This document shows, piece by piece, positions 1 through 5,258 of a DNA stretch of 5,258 bases; position 1 is the stretch's first letter, and the number at the start of each line of letters is the position of its first letter. The notes below the pieces were generated by a model, which was not told the DNA's origin, did not search any database, and saw nothing but the letters and a program-made list of their open reading frames with translations. Source of the stretch: Coxiellaceae bacterium (GTDB lineage Bacteria > Pseudomonadota > Gammaproteobacteria > Coxiellales > Coxiellaceae); the NCBI GenBank assembly GCA_014238445.1, contig JABABC010000212.1, forward strand, positions 1 through 5,258, given 5' to 3'. The translations under genes were made by a program, and so were the position numbers.

Positions 1-194
1 CGTATTACCCTTATGTTGAATCGCAGTTGTCACAAGGTGTTCGATTGCATGCCATGACACGCCATTTATTACACCTTTATTCGGGTCAGCCCAGAGCACG
101 ACTCTGGCGTCGAACGCTCAGTGAAAAAGCTCGTGATGAATCAGCAGGCATTGAAGTCATTGAGTCTGCACTGGCCCGGGTGAATGAAGGGTAG
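1..194 (+). CDS. dusA: tRNA-dihydrouridine(20/20a) synthase DusA, C-terminal fragment
   Basis: Only the last 63 codons are present, read from base 3 to the TAG at 192-194; the gene begins upstream of the window. The visible part is the helical C-terminal tRNA-recognition domain. Its key stretch is the MTRHLLHLYSGQP segment followed by RARLWRRTLSEKA, matching the characteristic DusA pattern (TRH, then GLxxGxPGAxxWRRxLSE). A short acidic helical tail ends in ARVNEG. By family, DusA is an FMN- and NADPH-dependent cytosolic flavoenzyme that reduces uridine 20/20a in the tRNA D-loop to dihydrouridine. The FMN-binding TIM barrel and catalytic cysteine are outside the window. DusB and DusC are less likely because this C-terminal wording is DusA-like. 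No terminator hairpin with a T-run follows the stop. Confidence 0.87.
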   Translation, partial: YYPYVESQLSQGVRLHAMTRHLLHLYSGQPRARLWRRTLSEKARDESAGIEVIESALARVNEG

Positions 195-396
195 TCTCAG
201 CGTTGAGTGATGGATTAATTCAGTGTATGCCTTGTGCGCAGTGTTTTTGATTTTCCAGTTTGTGCGCTTTAATAGGCTTGGCGCTATAAGAAAATGAGAG
301 GGTAGTTGTTGTGACTGTAACGATCAATAAAAACCTATAGCAATATTTAACAACGTATTGATTTTTTTTGATATTATAGGAGAATATCTGGGTTAT

Positions 397-425
397 TTTA
401 GATTTTAACGCTATCATTTTATAAC
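397..425 (+). promoter_or_regulatory. candidate sigma70 promoter for the MFS gene
   Basis: TTTAGA at 397-402 (4 of 6 consensus bases) and TATAAC at 420-425 (5 of 6) are separated by an ideal 17 bases. Transcription would start near 432 and leave a leader of about 27 bases before the start codon. A competing candidate lies just upstream: TTAACA at 347-352 with TATTAT at 372-377, each 5 of 6 but with a long 19-base spacer. In DNA this AT-rich such matches arise easily, so this is only a prediction. Confidence 0.35.
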
Positions 426-447
426 GATTATTTATAGGGTTGTCATT

Positions 448-453
448 GGGAGG
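448..453 (+). promoter_or_regulatory. Shine-Dalgarno sequence of the MFS gene
   Basis: GGGAGG ends five bases before the ATG at 459. It is by far the clearest ribosome-binding site in the window and fixes the start of the MFS gene. The starts of the two genes downstream lack a comparable signal. Confidence 0.8.
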
Positions 454-458
454 TAATA

Positions 459-1712
459 ATGAGTTCAACACAACAGAAGCCTATTTCAATAGCGATGCTC
501 GCTTTGTTTTTAGTGATTTTTATCGACTCAATGGGTTTTGGCCTACTATTTCCTATATTAAATGAAGTCCTGCTGGATCCGAGCGTGAATTTCATGTCAC
601 ATATGACCCCGATGGGTGATCGTGTGTTTTGGTTTGGTATAACACTCAGTATTTTCATGCTGTGTTGGTTTTTTGGCGCCACAATTATAGGTGATATATC
701 AGATTTACTGGGGCGCAAAAAAGCCTTAGTTATTTGCCTTGTTGGTGGTTTTATTGGATATGTTATATCTGCTGTAGGAGTGGCGGTACATCTTATATCG
801 CTATTAATTGTTGGGCGGATGGTTGCAGGGTTCACCGCCGGCTCTCAGCCAGTTGCTCAAGCAGCTATCATAGATCTTAGCACTCCGGAAAATAAGGCGA
901 GTTACATAGGTTATATCTTGTTAGCTTCGTGTGTGGGTTTTGCGTTAGGTCCTGTGTTGGGTGCTGTGTTAGCAAACAGCAACCTTGTTAGTTGGTTTGA
1001 TTTTACAACCCCGTTATATGCTGCAGCCTTATTGTCCTTGTTTAATGCTATTTTATTGATGATAATGTTTAAAGAAACATTTGTTAGGTCTGCGCCTGTT
1101 TCCATTAAGTGGTATCGGGCGGTCAATGCATTTATTTCAGCCTTTCGTCACCCAACCGTAAAGCGACTTTCAGTAGTTCTTTTTCTCATGATTCTTTCGT
1201 GGAATGGATTTTTTTCATATATCTCCTTATTTGTTTTAACTCGGTTCAATTTTACTCCCAGTGAAGTGTCATTGTATATGGCAGATTTGGGCGTAGGTTT
1301 TGCTATTGGTTGTGGTTATTTAGTCGGTTTTTGTAGCGAGCGTTTTTCGCTGAAGTCGAGTACTATGGCGGGAATCATTTTTGCGGCCATATTTATTGCA
1401 CTGATAGCCTGGAGTCATGTGCAGTGGATCGCTTGGGTCTGTGTCTTGTGTGTTGGAGCCTCTATTGGTGTAGCTTACTCAAATATTGTAACGATGTTTT
1501 CCAATCAAGTGGATGAGAAGCACCAAGGTTGGGTGATGGGGGTTGCTGGCTCTGTCATGGCAATGGGCGCTGCTGTCAGCATGTTTTCTTTGTCGTTTGT
1601 AGTTACGTGGGGGGTGAGTATCCCTTTAATATCTGCATTTATTGGTCTATTGCTAACGGCATGTGTATTGTGGCATCAAGATATAGCTGTTGATTCGAAC
1701 TGTCAGTTATAG
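459..1712 (+). CDS. MFS transporter, DHA1/TetA-like drug:H+ antiporter type
   Basis: This 417-residue protein is a complete major facilitator with about 12 predicted membrane helices (roughly 12-36, 56-76, 88-109, 112-137, 147-171, 184-205, 236-262, 271-292, 301-317, 322-345, 356-383, 387-405). Helix 1 carries the TetA-like DSMGFGLLFP (D23, G26, G28, P32). The helix 2-3 loop has a full motif A, GDISDLLGRKK (78-88). R120 in helix 4 fits motif B. Helix 5 carries the antiporter motif C, GFALGPVLG (160-168). Motif A is degenerate in the second half (GFCSERF, 290-296). By family, the protein sits in the inner membrane and exchanges protons for a small molecule; motif C favours export. The substrate cannot be read from sequence: a drug, metabolite or siderophore are all possible. 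The start is set by GGGAGG five bases upstream. It has its own leader and a 366-base gap after it, so it is probably transcribed alone. Confidence 0.88.
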   Translation: MSSTQQKPISIAMLALFLVIFIDSMGFGLLFPILNEVLLDPSVNFMSHMTPMGDRVFWFGITLSIFMLCWFFGATIIGDISDLLGRKKALVICLVGGFIGYVISAVGVAVHLISLLIVGRMVAGFTAGSQPVAQAAIIDLSTPENKASYIGYILLASCVGFALGPVLGAVLANSNLVSWFDFTTPLYAAALLSLFNAILLMIMFKETFVRSAPVSIKWYRAVNAFISAFRHPTVKRLSVVLFLMILSWNGFFSYISLFVLTRFNFTPSEVSLYMADLGVGFAIGCGYLVGFCSERFSLKSSTMAGIIFAAIFIALIAWSHVQWIAWVCVLCVGASIGVAYSNIVTMFSNQVDEKHQGWVMGVAGSVMAMGAAVSMFSLSFVVTWGVSIPLISAFIGLLLTACVLWHQDIAVDSNCQL

Positions 1713-1835
1713 CGTGATCAATCCATAATAATAGCCAGTTTAACTCCTATGATCTTACTAAAGACGACAGTCATTGAATCGTTAATAGTTAATGTCCTGT
1801 CACGATGGGTGCTGTTGTGTGAGCTAGCGTTCTAA

Positions 1836-2006
1836 TTCACATTAAGTCGCCAAGATGTATTGACGCGCCTGTGTGATAATGAGCAGCACCTGATTGATAA
1901 CGACCATAAACCTTACCCTGGAGCATCTAACTCGCTTAATAAGCGCTATTCGCCTTGGTGGTCATACATTCCTCATGGTGTCTGGAAGTTTCTTATGGTA
2001 CCTTGA
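1836..2006 (+). pseudogene. possible gene relic: two overlapping short open frames
   Basis: A frame bounded by TAA at 1833-1835 and TGA at 2004-2006 encodes 56 residues with a protein-like, Trp/Tyr/Pro-rich end (KRYSPWWSYIPHGVWKFLMVP in its last 21 positions, minus the first residue). A second frame, opening after TGA at 1891-1893 and closing with TAA at 2050-2052, encodes 52 residues including FLWYLDRFFLCVHDVGDSLE at its end. Neither has an early ATG or a ribosome-binding site; the possible start codons are TTG at 1860 and 1894. The composition suggests decayed coding sequence, perhaps with a frameshift between the two frames. I do not recognise a family, and chance open frames remain quite possible. 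Confidence 0.2.
1933..1945. repeat. 13-base palindrome CGCTTAATAAGCG
   Basis: Arms CGCTT and AAGCG flank AAT, and the inner A/T pair extends the match to six paired positions around a central A. There is no following T-run, so it is not a terminator. It lies 134 bases before the yheS start codon, far from the weak promoter candidate. It could be an operator half-site pair or simply chance. Confidence 0.25.
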
Positions 2007-2031
2007 TCGCTTCTTTTTGTGTGTCCATGAT
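2003..2031 (+). promoter_or_regulatory. weak candidate promoter for yheS
   Basis: TTGATC at 2003-2008 and CATGAT at 2026-2031 each match 4 of 6 consensus bases with a 17-base spacer. Transcription would start near 2038, about 40 bases before the ATG. The match is marginal and offered only because it is the best-spaced pair close to the gene. Confidence 0.18.
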
Positions 2032-2078
2032 GTGGGCGATAGCCTTGAGTAAGTACATTAATCCGCGAGTATGACGCC

Positions 2079-3902
2079 ATGTTGCAGATCACAGATATAA
2101 CGTTACGCCGTGGTATCACGGTGTTATTAGAGCAAGCGACTGTGCGTTTAGAGTCCAATCAAAAAGTGGGGCTCGTTGGGCGTAATGGTGCTGGAAAAAC
2201 GTCCTTATTTAAATTATTGTTGGGTGATCTGCATGAAGATCAGGGTGGTGTGCGTTGGCCATCGGCTTGGAAAATTACGCATTTGGAACAAGAATTACCT
2301 GAGACCTCATTGACAGCATTTGAGTTTGTACGTTCAGCTGATACACCGTGGTGTGAGTTACAAGCCCGTATCATCGATGCGGAATCAAAGAATGATGGTG
2401 AGACCTTAGCCGAGTGCTATGAAACAATGGAAGTGATTGATGGTTATCGTATCGATAGCCGAGTCGCTATACTTTTAAAAGGGTTAGGTTTTCATGAGTC
2501 AGCTTATACGCAGTCGGTGAAGGATTTCTCCGGTGGTTGGCAAATGCGATTACAGTTGGCTCGTGTGCTGTTAACGCCTTCAGATGTGTTGTTGTTGGAT
2601 GAGCCTACCAATCACCTCGATCTTGAAACAATCATGTGGCTAGAGTCGTGGTTGCAATCCTACTCAGGTCTGTTGATGGTGATTTCACATGATCGTGATT
2701 TTCTTGATGGCGTTACCACGCATACCTTGACCATCATGCGTCAACGCTTGAAATTATATCAAGGCAACTATTCATCGTTTGCACGGCAATTTCAAGAAGC
2801 CTTGTTATTGCAAGAAAAGTCCAATCAAAAAATTATCAAGCAACAACAGCATTTGCAGTCCTTCGTCGATCGTTTTCGTGCTAAAGCCACTAAAGCGAAG
2901 CAAGCCCAAAGTCGTATGAAGGCGATTGAAAAGCTGTCTACCTGTGCTGAGTTTCAAGAAGAGCATAGTGTATCTTTTCAATTTTTTGATACACCGATTG
3001 CGGGTTATCCGGCAATCAGTGTGCGTGCTGATTGTGGTTATGAAGACACTGTCATATTAAAGCGCGTGGAGTTAAATGTTGGGGGTGGTGATCGCATTGG
3101 TGTGATTGGCATGAATGGCTCTGGTAAATCCACGCTGTTAAAATCTCTAGCGAAAGCGTTAGTGCCTGTCTCAGGTGAGGTAGCACATCACCCTAAAGCC
3201 CGCATTGGCTATTTTTCACAGCAGCAAGTGGATATGTTGCATTGGGATGAAACACCCTTAGATCACGTGTTGCAACACAGTAAAGCTATGAGTGAGACGC
3301 AAGCGCGCACCTATCTGGGTGGTTTTGGATTTGGCAGTGATAAAGTGGTTGCCAACGTATCCTCTTTTTCAGGAGGAGAGAAAGCTCGCTTAGCGTTAGC
3401 GTTATTAATTCAACAAAAACCGAATGTGTTGGTGCTCGATGAGCCGACAAACCATTTGGATATGTCAGTAAGGGAGGCGTTAATTCTCGCGCTTAATGAT
3501 TTTTCAGGCGCTGTTTTATTGGTGTCACATGATCGCTATTTTATTGAGTGTTGTGCAAATACCTTATGGTTAGTGCGTCAGGGGGAAGTGCACCTTTATG
3601 ACGGTGATTTGTCGGATTATCGGTCATTGTGTTTGACGCCCAGTGCTGCCGATGTATCCACTATCAAAGAATCTACTAGCCCTGCTTCTCCTATGCCTGC
3701 CAACCAAAAAAAGATGAAACAGTTAGAGCGAGAAATGAATAAGCTCCACCAGCAGTTGCAACTTCTGGAGTCAAAATTAGCTGATCCGACATTGTATGAG
3801 CCTGAATATGCTGCCCAGTTACAAAAAACCATTGATCGACAAGCTGTTTTACAGCAGCAGTTAGATGATAAAGAGCAGCAGTGGTTGATGCTGTCTGCGT
3901 AA
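2079..3902 (+). CDS. yheS: ABC-F family ATPase, YheS subgroup
   Basis: This 607-residue protein has two ABC ATPase domains and no membrane helices, so it is a cytosolic ABC-F protein, not a transporter. Domain 1 has Walker A GRNGAGKT (34-41), signature FSGGW (150-154), Walker B ending in D174-E175 and switch H204. Domain 2 has Walker A GMNGSGKS (344-351), signature FSGGE (430-434), Walker B ending in D454-E455 and switch H484. The inter-domain linker (about 235-300) carries SFVDRFRAKATKAKQAQSR (261-279), nearly identical to the E. coli YheS linker as I recall it; in ABC-F proteins this segment reaches the P-site tRNA. A low-complexity Ser/Ala/Pro stretch (about 521-541) leads to a C-terminal coiled coil (about 543-603). 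E. coli YheS is slightly longer (about 637). ABC-F proteins bind the ribosomal E site and resolve stalled or drug-bound ribosomes; YheS is usually housekeeping. No strong Shine-Dalgarno is visible (weak GCGAG nine bases upstream), but an upstream in-frame TGA at 2046 leaves no earlier start. Confidence 0.93.
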   Translation: MLQITDITLRRGITVLLEQATVRLESNQKVGLVGRNGAGKTSLFKLLLGDLHEDQGGVRWPSAWKITHLEQELPETSLTAFEFVRSADTPWCELQARIIDAESKNDGETLAECYETMEVIDGYRIDSRVAILLKGLGFHESAYTQSVKDFSGGWQMRLQLARVLLTPSDVLLLDEPTNHLDLETIMWLESWLQSYSGLLMVISHDRDFLDGVTTHTLTIMRQRLKLYQGNYSSFARQFQEALLLQEKSNQKIIKQQQHLQSFVDRFRAKATKAKQAQSRMKAIEKLSTCAEFQEEHSVSFQFFDTPIAGYPAISVRADCGYEDTVILKRVELNVGGGDRIGVIGMNGSGKSTLLKSLAKALVPVSGEVAHHPKARIGYFSQQQVDMLHWDETPLDHVLQHSKAMSETQARTYLGGFGFGSDKVVANVSSFSGGEKARLALALLIQQKPNVLVLDEPTNHLDMSVREALILALNDFSGAVLLVSHDRYFIECCANTLWLVRQGEVHLYDGDLSDYRSLCLTPSAADVSTIKESTSPASPMPANQKKMKQLEREMNKLHQQLQLLESKLADPTLYEPEYAAQLQKTIDRQAVLQQQLDDKEQQWLMLSA

Positions 3903-3979
3903 AGGCGTCATAGTAAGATGATATTGATTATATTTTGGTCAGATATTTCGCTATTAATGCCATAGTGACTTGCATTAAC
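3903..3979. other. short gap between yheS and the membrane protein gene
   Basis: These 77 AT-rich bases show no terminator hairpin and no well-spaced promoter pair; TTGATT at 3924-3929 has no matching -10 at a suitable distance. Read-through from yheS into the next gene is therefore plausible, though not shown. Confidence 0.4.
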
Positions 3980-5258
3980 ATGGATAGTATTTTATCTTAT
4001 TTGTGGACTCTAATCGAGGCGAGTGACCCTAGGATCATGCATAATAAAACACAACCCCTATTACGTGCAGCTGAGGAACAGACTAGTGACGATGTATGTA
4101 TTGAGGTGGGGGGGCATGCTGAATCGTGTTTAAATAGCGTGCAAGCTGTCTTGTATCCCTTGGATATGTCATATCATCAGCGATTGTATTCTTTACGACA
4201 ACTGGAATTAGTGAGTTTTTTTGTTATCAGTTTACGTGGGTTTACTACGATTGGTTTATTGAATGAGGTATTTGCAGAAGTCTATTGTGCTTTAATGGTA
4301 TTGATACTGGGGTGTCATTTTCATAGAACCAAAGTGCGGGATCAGCATTATATGGCTGATGTCCCTGAAGAAGCGCTGCCATCGTTGCCTATGAATAAAC
4401 GTTGGTTTTTTAATTTTATTAATTACGTGAACATCTCTATTTTGTCAGCTTATGGGGCTTGTATCGTTGATGCAAAAACGTCTCTTGTCTGGGCTGGGGT
4501 TTTTCAGCCTTTATGGTCTCGGCTACTGTATTTTTCTTTAGATGTGATGGTCTCCATGTATGCAGGTTATCATATACAGCGGTTTCACTATCAGCGAACA
4601 CATATTAAAATGCTAGCCATGGAGCGTTGGGTGGATGGGCTCTATCAATTACCCGCCAGATTGCAGCATAATCAGTTTGCGCTAGACCTTCTGAGGCAGC
4701 AATTATCTCCCTTGGTGAGTGCGCCGTTGCTTCAAGTGTCTCGTACACTCGGCTTAATGTTAATGGTTGTGATCAGCTTGGCGATATCAACCACGGATAT
4801 TCTAGGTGCTTATTCTATTTTGTCAGGTTTAATGAGAACGGTGATTTGCTCGGGGTTATTAGTGCTTGGTGTATCAATTGCTATGGCAATGCTCTATTAC
4901 GCGTACCGTGATCTATCGCAGTATCGATATACATCAAGTGATACTCTACAGCAGCAATTGAAGTTTTGTTATCCGGAATCGTTTGCGATTCACGAGGATG
5001 ATTGTTGGTACTATTGGCGGCCACTTGTCAATCCAGCACGACTGGTTCTATCACCTTTCTCATTGATAACTTTGCGTGCTTTTATCGAAGCATTTCAGTT
5101 GGCAGACGCACTGTATTGTGCAAAAACAGATGTGATATCGTTCCATGATTTGTCAGGGTTTAATGAGTATGATAGTCAACAGCTCATGACAAGCTTTGTT
5201 GTTGGGTTGCCCTTGGTGAAACTATTTATCATGAGTGTTTGTCAATGGATTGAAGCAC
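3980..5258 (+). CDS. unrecognised multi-pass membrane protein, 3' end missing
   Basis: An open frame of 426 codons runs from ATG at 3980 to the right edge without a stop, so the protein is truncated here. I do not recognise its family. A polar N-terminal region of about 75 residues is followed by hydrophobic segments at roughly 76-93, 96-113, 143-162, 169-195, 256-277, 287-309, a weaker one near 354-378, and 402-420. A charged, Gln/His/Arg-rich stretch (about 197-250) separates helices 4 and 5. It is fairly rich in cysteine (ten), tyrosine and histidine. No ATP-binding, protease or transporter motif is evident, and no cleavable signal peptide. Start choice is uncertain: there is no Shine-Dalgarno before 3980. 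An alternative ATG at 4037 has a close AGGA and a more distant GAGG, and a GTG lies at 3965. The upstream in-frame stop is TAA at 3914. Codon use resembles its neighbours and the frame is unbroken, supporting a real gene. Confidence 0.75.
   Translation, partial: MDSILSYLWTLIEASDPRIMHNKTQPLLRAAEEQTSDDVCIEVGGHAESCLNSVQAVLYPLDMSYHQRLYSLRQLELVSFFVISLRGFTTIGLLNEVFAEVYCALMVLILGCHFHRTKVRDQHYMADVPEEALPSLPMNKRWFFNFINYVNISILSAYGACIVDAKTSLVWAGVFQPLWSRLLYFSLDVMVSMYAGYHIQRFHYQRTHIKMLAMERWVDGLYQLPARLQHNQFALDLLRQQLSPLVSAPLLQVSRTLGLMLMVVISLAISTTDILGAYSILSGLMRTVICSGLLVLGVSIAMAMLYYAYRDLSQYRYTSSDTLQQQLKFCYPESFAIHEDDCWYYWRPLVNPARLVLSPFSLITLRAFIEAFQLADALYCAKTDVISFHDLSGFNEYDSQQLMTSFVVGLPLVKLFIMSVCQWIEA
4108..4114 (+). 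repeat. run of seven G within the membrane protein gene
   Basis: A G7 tract falls in codons 43-45 of the gene starting at 3980 (Val-Gly-Gly). It is the longest G run in the window, in otherwise AT-rich DNA. Slippage here would shift the frame early in the gene. Whether length varies between strains cannot be seen from a single sequence. Confidence 0.6.

Larger units (their letters stand above)
195..458. other. AT-rich intergenic region between dusA and the MFS gene
   Basis: These 264 bases hold no convincing plus-strand gene. Bases 195-290 are mixed in composition and contain a short direct repeat, TTGTGCGC, at 232-239 and 260-267. Bases about 290-445 are strongly AT-rich, as expected of a promoter and leader. 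A candidate promoter lies at 397-425 and a Shine-Dalgarno sequence at 448-453. No rho-independent terminator for dusA was found: the only small hairpin, CTCA/TGAG just after the dusA stop, lacks a T-run. A minus-strand open frame covers most of this region but has no ribosome-binding site and looks fortuitous. Confidence 0.6.
1713..2078. other. intergenic region between the MFS gene and yheS
   Basis: These 366 bases contain no recognisable complete gene. The first 120 bases hold nothing I can name, and there is no hairpin-plus-T-run terminator for the MFS gene. The second half contains two overlapping short plus-strand open frames (1836-2006 and 1894-2052, described separately), a small palindrome at 1933-1945, an imperfect 20-base-period direct repeat around 1970-2003, and a weak promoter candidate for yheS at 2003-2031. 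Confidence 0.6.

Noticed and set aside
195..210. Small hairpin CTCA/TGAG after dusA as a terminator
   Set aside because: The stem is only four pairs and no T-run follows, so it does not meet the pattern of a rho-independent terminator.
232..267. TTGTGCGC repeated twice with a 28-base period, considered as the start of a repeat array
   Set aside because: Only two eight-base copies occur and the intervening sequence shows no further periodicity; it is not a CRISPR or iteron array.
220..471. Minus-strand open frame of 83 codons across the dusA-MFS gap, with a hydrophobic basic stretch resembling a signal peptide
   Set aside because: It lacks a ribosome-binding site, begins inside the MFS gene's 5' end antisense, and lies in very AT-rich DNA where Lys/Ile/Phe/Thr-rich open frames arise by chance. 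A homology search would be needed to revive it.
443..1126. Two minus-strand open frames antisense to the MFS gene
   Set aside because: They mirror the MFS coding frame, have no ribosome-binding sites, and their composition is not protein-like; the plus-strand MFS gene explains this DNA fully.
1690..1702. AACTGTCAGTT near the end of the MFS gene as a terminator stem
   Set aside because: The two five-base arms are separated by a single base, which cannot form a stable loop, and no T-run follows.
1973..2158. Minus-strand open frame of 61 codons over the start of yheS
   Set aside because: It overlaps the well-supported yheS N-terminus antisense and shows no motif or start signal.
3617..3832. 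Minus-strand open frame of 71 codons within the 3' end of yheS
   Set aside because: It is antisense to the conserved C-terminal coiled coil of yheS, and its Ser/Cys/Trp-rich product is typical of a shadow frame.

Overview
The window reads as an ordinary stretch of a gammaproteobacterial chromosome. This rests on a DusA-type tRNA dihydrouridine synthase tail and an ABC-F protein of the YheS subgroup, whose length and motif wording follow the enterobacterial protein closely. The DNA is moderately AT-rich, with many TTA/TTG leucine codons. The MFS carrier resembles those of intracellular lineages such as Legionellales, but that placement is only an impression. No mobile element, CRISPR array, tRNA or rRNA is visible.

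All supported genes lie on the plus strand. In order they are: the 3' end of dusA (1-194); an AT-rich intergenic stretch with a candidate promoter; a complete 12-helix MFS transporter (459-1712); a 366-base gap holding two short overlapping open frames that may be relics of a lost gene (1713-2078); a complete yheS-like ABC-F ATPase (2079-3902); and, after 77 bases, an unrecognised multi-pass membrane protein that runs off the right edge (3980-5258).

The genes do not form an obvious pathway. dusA and yheS both concern translation (tRNA modification; ribosome-associated ATPase). The MFS protein is probably a proton-driven exporter. The terminal membrane protein follows yheS closely with no visible terminator, so the two could share a transcript. 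I saw no convincing rho-independent terminator anywhere in the window.

I found no evident new system. The items most worth checking are the unrecognised membrane protein and the possible gene relic between the MFS gene and yheS.
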